A stretch of DNA of 64,000 nt from Polynucleobacter sp. JS-Polo-80-F4 (GTDB taxonomy: Bacteria > Pseudomonadota > Gammaproteobacteria > Burkholderiales > Burkholderiaceae). Position numbers and translations under genes: made by a program. The notes below the pieces were generated by a model. It searched no databases. It saw only the letters and a program-made list of their open reading frames with translations, and was not told the origin of the DNA. Each line of letters begins with the position of its first letter. The stretch's first letter is position 1. Below, one piece after another: positions 9,040-18,754 of the stretch. Location of the stretch: NCBI RefSeq assembly GCF_018881965.1, contig NZ_JACVPI010000001.1, positions 1,246,018 through 1,310,017 on the forward strand, in the 5' to 3' direction.

Positions 9040-10482
9040 ATGCGTTACCAATCTACTCGTGGCAATAGTCCGCAACAATCCTTCTTAGAAATTTTGTTAG
9101 GTGGATTAGCGCCTGATGGCGGCTTGTATTTGCCTACCCAGTACCCAAAAGTCACTCCGACACAATTAGATTCTTGGCGTGGCTTGTCATATGCTGATCT
9201 CGCCTATGAGGTATTGAGTCTGTATTGCGACGATATTCCTGAGGCAGATTTGCGTGCACTCTTGCGCAAAACGTATACAGAGCAGGTCTACTGCAATGGC
9301 CGTCCACAGGACAATGCCAAAGACATCACGCCCATACATTGGTTGGGTGAGGAACATGGAACACGAATTGGTCTCCTGAGTCTTTCAAATGGACCAACTT
9401 TAGCTTTCAAAGATATGGCCATGCAATTGCTTGGCAATCTTTTTGAGTACGCTCTCAAGAAAAAAGGCCAGCATCTCAATATTTTGGGTGCCACATCTGG
9501 CGATACTGGTAGTGCCGCTGAATACGCCATGCGCGGCAAAGAAGGTGTGAAGGTATTTATGCTTTCGCCACGCGGCAAGATGAGCGCCTTCCAATCAGCG
9601 CAAATGTACTCCTTGCAAGATCCGAATATTTTTAACTTAGCAGTAGCCGGTGTCTTCGATGATTGCCAAGATATTGTTAAAGCAGTAAGTAATGATCACG
9701 CTTTCAAAGCGAAGAGCCAAATTGGTACAGTGAACTCGATTAACTGGGGTCGTGTAGTTGCTCAAGTGGTGTATTACTTCCAGGGCTACCTCCTGGCTAC
9801 CAAGTCGAGTTCTGAGAAAGTCTCATTCACAGTGCCTTCTGGCAACTTTGGCAATATCTGTGCAGGTCACGTAGCCCGTATGATGGGCCTGCCTATCGAG
9901 CATTTGATTGCTGCTACAAACGAAAATGATGTGCTGGATGAGTTTTTCCGTACCGGCGTCTATCGTGCGCGTAAGTCTGCTGAGACATTGCATACTTCTA
10001 GTCCATCCATGGATATTTCTAAAGCAAGTAACTTTGAGCGTTTCGTATTTGACTTTATGGGTAAAGATGGCAAAGCTACTGCAGCCATGTTCAAGCAAGT
10101 GGATGAAGCGGGTGGTTTTGATATCTCGAAAGATGCAGTCTTTAAAGAGCTTGGTAAGTACGGCTTCCAATCTGGCCGCAGCACGCATGAAAATCGCCTA
10201 GAAACTATTCGCGACATTGATAAACGCTACGGCGTCATGATTGATACACATACTGCTGATGGCATCAAGGTAGCCCGTGATCATCTGCAGGCTGGCATTC
10301 CAATGATTGTTCTCGAGACAGCCTTGCCTATCAAGTTTGAAGAAACGATTGAGCTTGCTTTAGGTCGTCCTGCTGAATGCCCACCAGCTTTCAAAGACAT
10401 TAAGTCCAAGCCGCAGCGCGTAGAGAATATCGATGCAGATGTAAATCAAGTTAAAGATTTCATCACAACGCATTTGGGTTAA
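9040..10482 (+). CDS. thrC: Threonine synthase
   Basis: A PLP enzyme of 480 residues converting O-phosphohomoserine to threonine. The N-terminus (MRYQSTRGNSPQQSFLEILLGGLAPDGGLYLP) is the long-form bacterial/fungal ThrC type. The PLP lysine lies in SNGPTLAFKDMAMQLLGN, and GATSGDTGSAAEYA and VPSGNFGNICAGH supply phosphate and cofactor contacts. Length matches the proteobacterial family (about 430-480). It follows hom closely and precedes moeA by 39 bases, the order seen in other Burkholderiales. The call is secure. Confidence 0.95.
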   Translation: MRYQSTRGNSPQQSFLEILLGGLAPDGGLYLPTQYPKVTPTQLDSWRGLSYADLAYEVLSLYCDDIPEADLRALLRKTYTEQVYCNGRPQDNAKDITPIHWLGEEHGTRIGLLSLSNGPTLAFKDMAMQLLGNLFEYALKKKGQHLNILGATSGDTGSAAEYAMRGKEGVKVFMLSPRGKMSAFQSAQMYSLQDPNIFNLAVAGVFDDCQDIVKAVSNDHAFKAKSQIGTVNSINWGRVVAQVVYYFQGYLLATKSSSEKVSFTVPSGNFGNICAGHVARMMGLPIEHLIAATNENDVLDEFFRTGVYRARKSAETLHTSSPSMDISKASNFERFVFDFMGKDGKATAAMFKQVDEAGGFDISKDAVFKELGKYGFQSGRSTHENRLETIRDIDKRYGVMIDTHTADGIKVARDHLQAGIPMIVLETALPIKFEETIELALGRPAECPPAFKDIKSKPQRVENIDADVNQVKDFITTHLG

Positions 10483-10521
10483 TTTTCAACCCACAACAAT
10501 TGAAGTAATAAAGATCATTCT

Positions 10522-11760
10522 ATGACCAAGCCACCAATGTTGACTGCGCAGCAGGCTTTAGACCATTTACTTTCTCATGCTCAAGTAGTTGCTGAGAGTG
10601 AGAGGGTTGCTATGCAGGCTGCTTTGGGTCGCGTGCTCTCTGAAAACGTGAGTAGCTTGGTTGACGTACCGCCATTGGATAACACCTCGATGGATGGTTA
10701 TGCTGTTCGCACTGCGGATACTCAAACTACTGGAAGTATTCTCAAGATTGCTCAACGCATTCCAGCTGGCTCTATGGGTGTTCAATTAGAGCCAGGCACT
10801 GCCGCCAGAATTTTTACTGGCGCTCCCGTTCCTCCTGGTGCTGATGCAGTGGTGATGCAAGAGGATTGCTCGGTAGAAGGTCAAGCCGATCAAGTTGCTG
10901 TAAATATTACTCCAGTAGTAGGTCAATGGATCCGTCGTAAAGGCGAGGATTTAACTGCTGGCAAAACTTGTTTGACCGCTGGTACATTCTTGCGTCCTCA
11001 AGAGTTGGGCGTTGCTGCTTCAGCCGGACTAACTCACCTCAATGTAAAGCGTAAAGTGAAGGTGGCGGCATTTTTCACTGGCGATGAGTTAGCACTTCCA
11101 GGTGAGCCCTTAAAGCCAGGCGGCATATATAACTCCAATCGCGATACTTTATTGGCTTGTCTCAAGTCTTTAGGTTGTGACGCAACGGATTTAGGTATTG
11201 TTCCAGATCGCTTGGATGCAACACGTGCAGCATTGCGTAAAGCTAGCAAAGATCATGACTTGATTATCACTTCCGGTGGTGTTTCAGTTGGTGAGGAAGA
11301 TCACATCAAGCCGGCAGTGACTGCCGAAGGTAGATTGGATCTTTGGCAGATTGCTATTAAGCCCGGTAAACCACTGGCTTTTGGTGCGGTTCGCAAATCG
11401 GATGAACCCAAAGATGGCGAGGCTTGGTTCATTGGTTTGCCCGGCAATCCTGTATCCAGTTTTGTTACCTTCCTGTTATTCGTGCGCCCTTTCATTTTGA
11501 AGCTGCAGGGGCGCGAAGCCAAGCTGCCGCAATCCTATTTCATGCGCGCTGATTTTGATTGGTCAAAAGCCGATCGTCGTAATGAGTTTTTACGTGTCAA
11601 GATTAATGATCAAGGCGGCTTAGATTTATTCCCTAATCAAAGCTCTGGCGTCCTCACAAGCGCTTCTTGGGGTGATGGTTTGGTAGATTGCCCACCAAAC
11701 CAGCCAATTAAAGCTGGTGATCTAGCGAAGTACATTCCCTTTGATGCACTTCTCAAATAA
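10522..11760 (+). CDS. moeA: MoeA, molybdopterin molybdenumtransferase
   Basis: A 412-residue MoeA that inserts molybdate into adenylylated molybdopterin. Seen are the N-terminal LTAQQALDHLL, the PPLDNTSMDGYAVR stretch that includes a conserved active-site aspartate, IFTGAPVPPGADAVVMQED, the TSGGVSVGEEDH segment of the MoCF-binding domain, and the FIGLPGNPVSS loop. The C-terminal domain IV is present. It heads a small cofactor group with moaD and moaE. A molybdoenzyme candidate in this window is the SoxC-type protein at the right end. Confidence 0.93.
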   Translation: MTKPPMLTAQQALDHLLSHAQVVAESERVAMQAALGRVLSENVSSLVDVPPLDNTSMDGYAVRTADTQTTGSILKIAQRIPAGSMGVQLEPGTAARIFTGAPVPPGADAVVMQEDCSVEGQADQVAVNITPVVGQWIRRKGEDLTAGKTCLTAGTFLRPQELGVAASAGLTHLNVKRKVKVAAFFTGDELALPGEPLKPGGIYNSNRDTLLACLKSLGCDATDLGIVPDRLDATRAALRKASKDHDLIITSGGVSVGEEDHIKPAVTAEGRLDLWQIAIKPGKPLAFGAVRKSDEPKDGEAWFIGLPGNPVSSFVTFLLFVRPFILKLQGREAKLPQSYFMRADFDWSKADRRNEFLRVKINDQGGLDLFPNQSSGVLTSASWGDGLVDCPPNQPIKAGDLAKYIPFDALLK

Positions 11761-11778
11761 TCGGTTTACGATTAGCTC

Positions 11779-12036
11779 ATGAAACTCGAATTACGATTCT
11801 TTGCCTCATTGCGTGAAGCTCTTGGCGTCTCACAGGAGAGCATCATCATTCCTGTAACAGTTAAAACTATTGCTGATCTTAGGGCGCATCTTATTGAGCG
11901 CGGCAATCCTTGGGCTGAAGTCTTGGCTGAAGGTAAGGTATTGCGCTGTGCTTTGAATCAGCACATGGTTGACGCAAGCACTTCATTGCAAGACGGTGCT
12001 GAAGTGGCTTTCTTTCCTCCGGTAACTGGAGGCTAA
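11779..12036 (+). CDS. moaD: MoaD, molybdopterin synthase sulfur-carrier subunit
   Basis: An 85-residue ubiquitin-fold protein. It ends in VTGG, the C-terminal diglycine that is adenylylated and thiocarboxylated to carry sulfur into molybdopterin. The N-terminal MKLELRFFASLREALG is typical of MoaD. It lies 18 bases after moeA and one base before moaE, which encodes its partner subunit. Length is normal (about 80). Confidence 0.93.
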   Translation: MKLELRFFASLREALGVSQESIIIPVTVKTIADLRAHLIERGNPWAEVLAEGKVLRCALNQHMVDASTSLQDGAEVAFFPPVTGG

Positions 12037-12037
12037 T

Positions 12038-12493
12038 ATGCCAATCAAAATCCAAGAAAGTGATTTTGATGTCAGTGCAGAAATAGCGGCACTACGCAAA
12101 GGTGACCCACGGGTTGGTGCTGTAGTGACTTTCTTGGGCACTGTGCGCGACATGAATGACGGCAGCCAAGTAAAAGGCATGACGCTTGAGCATTACCCCG
12201 GCATGACTGAGAAGGCGCTACAGGAAATTCTGGATCAAGCAAAAGCCCGTTGGGATATATATCAGACATTAGTGATTCATCGTGTTGGGCCTTTGTTACC
12301 CGAAGATCAAATCGTGCTGGTTGCGGTTACTAGTGCACACAGAGGTGAAGCTTTTACTGCTTGTGCATTCATCATGGACTACCTCAAGACTGCAGCGCCA
12401 TTCTGGAAAAAAGAAGACACCCCTGATGGTGCTCGCTGGGTTGATGCCCGTGTAACTGACGAAGCAGCAATGGCTCGTTGGGCTAAAAAATAA
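12038..12493 (+). CDS. moaE: MoaE, molybdopterin synthase catalytic subunit
   Basis: A 151-residue catalytic subunit of molybdopterin synthase, which converts cPMP to molybdopterin using sulfur from MoaD. Visible motifs are GAVVTFLGTVRD, LEHYPGMTEKAL, IHRVGPLLPEDQIVLVAVTSAHR and the active-site lysines in FWKKEDTPDGARWVDA. The start codon comes one base after the moaD stop, so the pair is surely co-translated. It is the last gene of the alaA-to-moaE run; the following 187 bases are non-coding. Confidence 0.94.
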   Translation: MPIKIQESDFDVSAEIAALRKGDPRVGAVVTFLGTVRDMNDGSQVKGMTLEHYPGMTEKALQEILDQAKARWDIYQTLVIHRVGPLLPEDQIVLVAVTSAHRGEAFTACAFIMDYLKTAAPFWKKEDTPDGARWVDARVTDEAAMARWAKK

Positions 12494-12680
12494 CTCTCCC
12501 AATTCAAAACTTTATTGTTTTATTTTTTATCGTGATGCTATTGGTGCAACCTCATGCATCAAAGTGTGTACTCATGCACCATCTATGGGAATTCCCTAGG
12601 AATTACCCGCAAATTTAGATCAAAATGTATTAACAAAAGCAATTAAGAAATTTTGATTAAACAATAAACCGGAGATTCGT
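12494..12680. promoter_or_regulatory. Intergenic region with repeated and palindromic motifs before an MFS gene
   Basis: Non-coding spacer upstream of the OxlT-like transporter. It contains CTCATGCA twice, at 12551 and 12571, exactly 20 bases apart. A GGTGCA (12543) / TGCACC (12575) inverted pair encloses them. Next comes the perfect palindrome GGGAATTCCC (12587-12596), overlapping AATTCC-CTA-GGAATT (12590-12604). Such phased repeats and nested palindromes look like binding sites for one or two regulators of the transporter gene. No regulator gene is adjacent and I could not assign the motifs to a known family. Confidence 0.35.
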
Positions 12681-13949
12681 ATGACTTCAGCAGTAATGGG
12701 TGCGGAAAGCACCAGCAAGAACCCTCTAAAGTCGAAATGGGTGCAATTGGCTTTGGGCGTGATTTGTATGATGTCTATTTCCAGCCCTCAATATGTATGG
12801 GCCTTATTCACTAAGCCGATCATGGGTCAGCTCGGCGTTACTTTGACGGAACTGCAGATCACATTTTCGATTTTGATTGTGCTGCAGACTTTCTTCTCGC
12901 CATTCCAGGGTTATTTGGTAGATAAATTTGGTCCCCGCCTTTTGTTATCTATTGGCACCATTCTGACAGGCGCAAGCTGGGTTCTTTCGGCTAACCTCAC
13001 CACCGTATCCAATCTTTACCTTACCTACGGTGTATTAGGTGGCTTGGGTACCGGTATTGTTTACATCGGCGTTGTTGGTTTGATGGTTCGTTGGTTTCCA
13101 AATAATCGTGGATTTGCTGTAGGTATGGTTGCTGCTGGTTATGGTATCGGCGCATTGCTAACTACTTTCCCCATCTCTACTAGTTTGACTGAGACAGGGA
13201 TTCAGGGCACATTGACATTCTTTGGTTACATTATTGGCGCTGTTGGGTTATTGGCTGCACAAGGTATTCGTGTGCCGCACGCTGATCGCGTGCAAACAGC
13301 TGATCAAAAAGAGGCTGCTGCATCAGGAGTTGCGCCAAAGGTCATGTTGAAGACACCAGTTTTTTGGTTAATGTTTTTGATGATGTCCATGATGTCTACA
13401 TCAGGATTGATGGTGATCTCTCAGATGGGTGCATTTGCAAAAGACTTTGGCATTACATCCGCCCTGGTTTTTGGTATGGCTGCCTTGCCTTTGGCCTTAA
13501 CAATTGATCGCGTTACCAATGGTTTAACTCGACCAATATTTGGCTGGGTATCGGACCGCATTGGACGTGAATATACGATGACTATCGCTTTTGGTTTGGA
13601 AGCGGTTGCCATGTTTGCTTGGGTGATGACACGCTCTGATCCTGTGATGTTCGTTTTACTCTCAGGTATTGTGTTCTTTGGTTGGGGTGAGATCTTCTCC
13701 TTGTTCCCATCTACGTTGACAGATACTTTTGGCCAAAAGCATGCCACTACAAACTACGGTTTCTTGTATATGGCTCAAGGCGTTGGTTCCATTATCGGCG
13801 CTCCAGTTGCAGCCTATATTCATGGTGTAACTGATAGCTGGCTCCCTGTATTTGCCATCATGATCGTGTTGGATGCTACTGCAGCTATCCTAGCGTTCTT
13901 CGTACTCCGCCCAATGCGCGCTAAGTACATGAAGACTCTTACTGCATAA
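12681..13949 (+). CDS. MFS transporter, oxalate/formate antiporter (OxlT)-like
   Basis: A 422-residue, 12-helix major facilitator protein. The N-terminal half has WVQLALGVICMMSISSPQYVW and a GTGIVYIG-type helix as in OxlT relatives, the cytoplasmic loop VDKFGPRLLL after helix 2, and the second-half equivalent WVSDRIGREYTM. OxlT-like proteins exchange carboxylates, but substrates in this subfamily vary widely and cannot be read from sequence. A clear ribosome site (CCGGAG) precedes the ATG. The gene stands alone, followed by a strong bidirectional terminator. Confidence 0.75.
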   Translation: MTSAVMGAESTSKNPLKSKWVQLALGVICMMSISSPQYVWALFTKPIMGQLGVTLTELQITFSILIVLQTFFSPFQGYLVDKFGPRLLLSIGTILTGASWVLSANLTTVSNLYLTYGVLGGLGTGIVYIGVVGLMVRWFPNNRGFAVGMVAAGYGIGALLTTFPISTSLTETGIQGTLTFFGYIIGAVGLLAAQGIRVPHADRVQTADQKEAAASGVAPKVMLKTPVFWLMFLMMSMMSTSGLMVISQMGAFAKDFGITSALVFGMAALPLALTIDRVTNGLTRPIFGWVSDRIGREYTMTIAFGLEAVAMFAWVMTRSDPVMFVLLSGIVFFGWGEIFSLFPSTLTDTFGQKHATTNYGFLYMAQGVGSIIGAPVAAYIHGVTDSWLPVFAIMIVLDATAAILAFFVLRPMRAKYMKTLTA

Positions 13950-13985
13950 GTTTTAACTCAGATGTAATTTGAAATTCGAAGATAG

Positions 13986-14016
13986 AAAAAAGGCTACCAA
14001 TTAGGTAGCCTTTTTT
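13986..14016. terminator. Bidirectional intrinsic terminator
   Basis: A perfect 13-bp stem, AAAAAAGGCTACC, pairs with GGTAGCCTTTTTT around a 5-base AATTA loop. The A-run on one side and T-run on the other make it work in both directions. It lies between the convergent MFS gene (left, plus) and gamma-glutamyltransferase gene (right, minus). Confidence 0.93.
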
Positions 14017-14041
14017 AATTTCACAAGATGATTGTTTAATG

Positions 14042-15640
14042 TTAGAACGAGCTCACTGCGCCATCGCTTCTAGGGTCCCATCCGCCTTGCAATATCCCAG
14101 ATGGGTTGCGAATAATGCAACCTGCATGACCAACGGTTTCATCAAAGGCGTCTAGCATTTCAATTTCATGGCCTAAAGCATGAAGCTCTTTTGCGACTTC
14201 TGGACCAAAGCGTGATTCTAGTTTTAAGCTATCACTCGTTTGTCCCCAGGTGCGACCCAGCAACCAGCGCGGGCGACTAATAGCATCCTGTGGGTCAAGG
14301 CCATAAGTTGCTGTACGAGTAAATACTGCGCACTGGGTTTGTGGTTGGCCATCTCCGCCCATCGTTCCATAAACCATTGAGCGACCATCTTTAAATAAAG
14401 CCATCGCTGGGTTAAGAGTATGAAAAGGCTTGCGATATGGCTCAAGGTGATTCAGTGTATTTGGATCGAGAGAAAAACTGCAACCACGGTTTTGCCAGTT
14501 GACTCCTGAGGTAGGAAGCACAATGCCTGCGCCAAACTCGTGGTAGATGCTTTGAATGAAAGAAACGCAATTGCCATCACCGTCAATGACGCCCATCCAA
14601 ATAGTATCTGCAGGACCTTTACCCTGGCCCCACGGAAGCGCTTTATTGGGATCAATATTCTTAGCTAACTTTTTCAGGAATGCAGGCGATAAGAAGGATT
14701 GCGCGTTCTTTGTCATATACGCGGGATCTGTTACAAACTGATCGCGAATCTTAAATGCTTGCTTGGTGGCTTCAACGCAGTGATGAACGTATTCTGGACT
14801 ATCTACTTTGAAGCGTTTTAAGTTCAACTGGTCCAAGATGCCAATAATCATTAATGAGACTACACCTTGCGTGGGCGGAGTCATGTTGTAGACATTGCCC
14901 ATACTATGTTTTAGCTCAAGAGGGTCTATGAGCTTTGCCTTGTGGCGATGCAGGTCGTCTAATCTCAGTGGACTTCCCAACTCAGCGAGTTCTTTTGCTA
15001 GTGATTGGGCTAGTTCGCCGCGGTAATAGTCATCCGTACCTTTTTTAGCAATCTGACGTAAGGTTTTTGCCAGACGCTCTTGTTTAAAGATACTACCGAC
15101 GGCAGGCGCTTTGCCATCCACTAAAAAAGTCTCTGCAAAGCCTGGAATAGGGCTGAGTTCTTGACGCTTCTTTTCTGTAAGGCTTGTTTGGCTGAAGGTG
15201 ACTGGTGTCCCAGCCTCAGCATAGTGAATCGCATCAGCCAGTAATCGGGACAGTGGCAGTTTGCCCCCCAATCCTTGTTTAGAGAGTTGATGAGCTGCGC
15301 CCCAACCAGAAATAGTCCCGGCAACCGTATTGGCTGCTACAGCACCACGAAATGGGATGGCTTTAGTAATGCCACGCTCTGCGTACCATTGCTTTGTCGC
15401 TAAACCGGCAGCTGCACCACAGGCATCAATTCCACCCATGGCCTTGCCTGGGGAGTGAATGACCCAGAAGGAGTCACCACCGATGGAGTTCATATGAGGA
15501 TAGACTACTGCAATAGTCGCAGCAGCCGCGACCATTGCCTCTAAGGCATTGCCGCCTTCTCGTAAAACAGCTAAAGCTGATTCTGATGCTAGAGAATGTG
15601 GCGCTACCGCCATTCCTCGAGTTCCCCATTTTGGTTGCAT
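14042..15640 (-). CDS. Gamma-glutamyltransferase family protein
   Basis: An Ntn-hydrolase of the gamma-glutamyltranspeptidase family, 532 residues from the chosen start. The proenzyme is expected to cleave itself before the threonine in ADTIWMGVIDGDGN (Thr346), which becomes the nucleophile of the small subunit. The small subunit also shows GGDGQPQTQ. The frame extends upstream to 15721, but the family begins at MQPKWGTRGMAVAPH, and a GGAG ribosome site precedes that ATG at 15640. No signal peptide is evident, so it may be cytoplasmic like the YwrD-type branch. Substrate (glutathione or another gamma-glutamyl compound) is not certain. 5-oxoprolinase genes lie 4 kb away. Confidence 0.85.
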   Translation of the reverse strand: MQPKWGTRGMAVAPHSLASESALAVLREGGNALEAMVAAAATIAVVYPHMNSIGGDSFWVIHSPGKAMGGIDACGAAAGLATKQWYAERGITKAIPFRGAVAANTVAGTISGWGAAHQLSKQGLGGKLPLSRLLADAIHYAEAGTPVTFSQTSLTEKKRQELSPIPGFAETFLVDGKAPAVGSIFKQERLAKTLRQIAKKGTDDYYRGELAQSLAKELAELGSPLRLDDLHRHKAKLIDPLELKHSMGNVYNMTPPTQGVVSLMIIGILDQLNLKRFKVDSPEYVHHCVEATKQAFKIRDQFVTDPAYMTKNAQSFLSPAFLKKLAKNIDPNKALPWGQGKGPADTIWMGVIDGDGNCVSFIQSIYHEFGAGIVLPTSGVNWQNRGCSFSLDPNTLNHLEPYRKPFHTLNPAMALFKDGRSMVYGTMGGDGQPQTQCAVFTRTATYGLDPQDAISRPRWLLGRTWGQTSDSLKLESRFGPEVAKELHALGHEIEMLDAFDETVGHAGCIIRNPSGILQGGWDPRSDGAVSSF

Positions 15641-15754
15641 GCTTAGTCTCCAGTTCAATAATAAGTTTTTATGCCTATATTGTAGGGCTCGTAAACATGC
15701 CAACCTACTTGTCATGCACAAATTTGGTTAGCCTGATATGGCTATTGATCAGTT

Positions 15755-15997
15755 TTAGTTCTTAAAGAAAGTCAGTTTTTGAGATCGCGGCAAGCTCTTT
15801 AAACGAAGCTCGGCTTTCGATGCCTCAGAGCGGTCGGGGTGTTCTTGTGTGGCTAAAAGGATGACTGGTCGACGAGATCTCGTATAACGTGCGCCTTGCC
15901 CACTATTGTGGGCTTCTAGGCGATGTTCTAGGCGGTTGGTAATGCCGGCATAGTAGGTGCCATCAGCGCATTCTAGGAGGTAAACAAGCCAGGTCAA
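15755..15997 (-). CDS. Small GIY-YIG domain protein (UPF0213 type)
   Basis: An 80-residue stand-alone GIY-YIG domain. VYLLECADGTYYAGITNRLEHRLEAHN carries the two-strand GIY-YIG signature and the catalytic Arg on the following helix. RSRRPVILLATQE and the later SKAELRLKSLPRSQK contain the conserved acidic metal ligand and the family ending. Members (YhbQ type) are small nucleases of unclear role. It is transcribed leftward toward the gamma-glutamyltransferase gene with a gap of about 115 bases, and is divergent from clpB. Confidence 0.85.
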   Translation of the reverse strand: MTWLVYLLECADGTYYAGITNRLEHRLEAHNSGQGARYTRSRRPVILLATQEHPDRSEASKAELRLKSLPRSQKLTFFKN

Positions 15998-16031
15998 AAT
16001 AGGGAAATTAGGGTCAAAAGTGGGTTGGATG

Positions 16032-16058
16032 CTTGAAATAATTAATATTGCCCTTATA
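16032..16058 (+). promoter_or_regulatory. Candidate sigma-32 (RpoH) heat-shock promoter of clpB
   Basis: CTTGAAA (16032-16038), a 12-base spacer, then CCCTTATA (16051-16058) resembles the RpoH consensus CTTGAAA / CCCCAT-T, with a slightly short spacer. It is located 40 bases upstream of the clpB start. ClpB is a classical RpoH target, which makes the match more believable than sequence alone. Confidence 0.7.
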
Positions 16059-16098
16059 TTCTATAGATAGATATAGATGGAGTTGATGGGGTACAAAA

Positions 16099-18702
16099 AT
16101 GAGAATAGATAAATTAACAACCAAATTTCAAGAGGCCTTAAGTGAGGCCCAAAGCATCGCTTTAGCCAAAGACAATCAATACATCGAGCCAGCCCATCTG
16201 CTGCTGGCGATGTTGCGTGATTCCGATGGTGGCGCAAAGAGCTTGCTCACTAGAGCGGGTGTCAATGTCGCCGGCTTGGAAAAGGGTGTAGAAAAGCTCA
16301 TCAGCAATCTTCCTGAAGTGCAGGGCACTAGCGGAGAGGTTCAGGTTGGTCGCGATTTAAGCAATTGGCTAAACCTGTGTGAAAAAGAAGCTAATAAGCG
16401 CGATGATCAATTTATTGCTGGCGAGTTATTTTTGCTGGTTGTGGCTGATGACAAAGGCGAGCTCGGAAAAGTGGCTCGTGAGAATGGTTTAAATCGTAAA
16501 TCGTTAGAAGCGGCTATTGATTTAGTGCGCGGAGGAGAATCAGTGAATAGTGCAGATGCTGAAGGCCAACGTGAAGCCTTAAAGAAATACACAGTAGATT
16601 TGACTGAGCGGGCTCGTATGGGCAAACTCGATCCAGTCATTGGTCGTGATGATGAGATTCGTCGCACCATTCAGATCTTGCAACGTCGCGGTAAAAATAA
16701 TCCTGTGCTCATTGGTGAGCCTGGTGTGGGTAAAACTGCGATTGTTGAGGGTTTAGCGCAGCGTATCGTTAATGGTGAAGTGCCTGAGACTTTGAAAAAT
16801 AAGCGTGTCCTAGTCTTGGATATGGCCTTGCTTCTAGCTGGCGCCAAATACCGTGGTGAGTTCGAAGAGCGTTTGAAGGCAGTTCTCAGTGATGTCGCTA
16901 AAGATGAAGGTCAAACCATTATCTTTATTGATGAGATTCATACGATGGTAGGTGCTGGTAAAGGTGATGGCGCAATGGATGCCGGCAATATGCTCAAGCC
17001 CGCCTTGGCCCGTGGTGAATTGCATTGCATCGGTGCAACGACTTTGGATGAGTACCGCAAGTACATTGAAAAAGATCCTGCTTTGGAGCGTCGTTTTCAA
17101 AAAGTGATGGTGGAAGAGCCTACCGTTGAGGCAACTATTGCCATCTTACGTGGTCTTAAAGAGCGATATGAACTGCATCATGGTATCGAAATTACTGATC
17201 CAGCGATTGTTGCGGCTGCTGAGTTATCGCATCGCTACATTACGGATCGTTTCTTGCCAGACAAGGCGATTGATCTGATTGATGAAGCGGGTTCGCGCAT
17301 TCGAATGGAGATCGACTCTAAGCCTGAAGTGATGGATAGGCTGGAGCGCCGCATGATTCAATTGAAGATTGAGCGTGAAGCGGTTAAGAAGGAAAAAGAT
17401 GATGCTTCGCAAAAACGTCTAGGCCTCATTGAAGATGAAATTAAACGTCTGGGCGCTGAGTATGCTGATTTAGAGGAGGTTTGGAAGGCTGAGAAAGGGG
17501 CTGTGTTGGGCGCAGCTCAGCTGAAAGAGGAAATTGAAAAAGTAAGAGTAGATATTGCAAAGTTACAACGTGATGGCAAATTAGAGCAGGTTGCTGAGTT
17601 GCAATATGGCAAGTTACCTGAGCTCGAGGCTAAGTTAAAGTCTGCTGCCGCAGCGGAAGCCAAGGGCGATAAAGATGGCCTTGTGAAAAATAAATTACTA
17701 CGCACTCAAGTTGGTGCAGAAGAAATTGCCGAAGTAGTTTCTCGTGCGACGGGTATTCCGGTATCCAAGATGATGCAGGGCGAACGCGATAAATTGCTCA
17801 AGATGGAAGAGTTATTGCATAAGCGCGTGGTTGGTCAGGAAGAGGCGATTCGTGCAGTATCTGATGCAATTCGTCGCTCCCGCGCTGGTTTGGCAGAAGA
17901 GAATCGTCCTTACGGCTCATTCTTATTCCTTGGGCCAACTGGTGTTGGTAAGACTGAGCTCTGCAAAGCATTGGCTGGCTTCTTGTTTGATAGCGAAGAT
18001 CATCTAATTCGGATTGATATGAGTGAGTTCATGGAGAAGCATAGCGTTGCCCGTTTAATCGGCGCGCCTCCTGGCTACGTAGGTTATGAGGAGGGCGGTT
18101 ATTTAACTGAGCAAGTTCGTCGCCATCCTTATAGCGTGATTTTGTTCGATGAGATTGAGAAAGCGCATCCAGATGTATTTAACGTACTCTTGCAAGTGCT
18201 TGATGATGGCCGCTTAACTGATGGTCAAGGCCGCACTGTGGACTTTAAGAACACTGTCATTGTGATGACCAGTAATATTGGTTCGCATTTGATTCAGTCA
18301 ATGGTAGATAAGAAGCAAGCAGAAATTAAAGAAGCGGTATTTGAAGAATTAAAAAATCACTTCCGTCCTGAGTTCTTGAACCGTATTGATGAAATCGTTG
18401 TATTCCATGGTCTGGACAAAGGCAATATTGCTAATATTGCGAAGATCCTGCTTAAAAACTTGTCAGATCGTTTGGCTAAGGTCGATATGCAGCTTGAGGT
18501 CAGTGACGCCGCTCTGAATAAGATTGCCGAGGTGGGCTTTGATCCAGTCTTTGGAGCAAGACCGCTTAAGCGGGCGATTCAGCAGCATATTGAAAACCCA
18601 GTCTCCAAGATGATTTTGGAGGGCAAGTTTGGACCCATGGATGTAGTGCCTGTCGATGTCGATAAGGCAGGTGACTTTAGTTTTACCCGGCAGGTTCACT
18701 AA
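16099..18702 (+). CDS. clpB: ClpB, protein disaggregase (Hsp100)
   Basis: A full-length 867-residue ClpB that extracts polypeptides from aggregates together with the DnaK system. In order: N-domain repeats (about 1-145), first AAA+ module with Walker [14 protein letters not shown] and Walker B IIFIDEIH, a long coiled-coil middle domain (about 405-525), second AAA+ module with [14 protein letters not shown] and [12 protein letters not shown], and the C-terminal D2 small domain. The coiled-coil and absence of a ClpP-binding loop distinguish it from ClpA/ClpC. It is preceded by a heat-shock-like promoter and appears monocistronic. A GCAGGA/TCCTGC hairpin at 18722-18737 follows but lacks a T-run. 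Confidence 0.97.
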   Translation: MRIDKLTTKFQEALSEAQSIALAKDNQYIEPAHLLLAMLRDSDGGAKSLLTRAGVNVAGLEKGVEKLISNLPEVQGTSGEVQVGRDLSNWLNLCEKEANKRDDQFIAGELFLLVVADDKGELGKVARENGLNRKSLEAAIDLVRGGESVNSADAEGQREALKKYTVDLTERARMGKLDPVIGRDDEIRRTIQILQRRGKNNPVLIGEPGVGKTAIVEGLAQRIVNGEVPETLKNKRVLVLDMALLLAGAKYRGEFEERLKAVLSDVAKDEGQTIIFIDEIHTMVGAGKGDGAMDAGNMLKPALARGELHCIGATTLDEYRKYIEKDPALERRFQKVMVEEPTVEATIAILRGLKERYELHHGIEITDPAIVAAAELSHRYITDRFLPDKAIDLIDEAGSRIRMEIDSKPEVMDRLERRMIQLKIEREAVKKEKDDASQKRLGLIEDEIKRLGAEYADLEEVWKAEKGAVLGAAQLKEEIEKVRVDIAKLQRDGKLEQVAELQYGKLPELEAKLKSAAAAEAKGDKDGLVKNKLLRTQVGAEEIAEVVSRATGIPVSKMMQGERDKLLKMEELLHKRVVGQEEAIRAVSDAIRRSRAGLAEENRPYGSFLFLGPTGVGKTELCKALAGFLFDSEDHLIRIDMSEFMEKHSVARLIGAPPGYVGYEEGGYLTEQVRRHPYSVILFDEIEKAHPDVFNVLLQVLDDGRLTDGQGRTVDFKNTVIVMTSNIGSHLIQSMVDKKQAEIKEAVFEELKNHFRPEFLNRIDEIVVFHGLDKGNIANIAKILLKNLSDRLAKVDMQLEVSDAALNKIAEVGFDPVFGARPLKRAIQQHIENPVSKMILEGKFGPMDVVPVDVDKAGDFSFTRQVH

Positions 18703-18754
18703 GCTTCATAAAGGCATTTCAGCAGGAATTATCCTGCGCCAGTAAACTTGGCAC

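Noticed and set aside
15641..15721. Upstream start for the gamma-glutamyltransferase gene as a signal peptide
   Set aside because: The extra 27 residues are basic and not a signal peptide, and a good ribosome site supports the internal ATG at 15640.
18722..18737. GCAGGA-ATTA-TCCTGC hairpin after clpB as a terminator
   Set aside because: The stem is only 6 bp and no T-run follows on either side.
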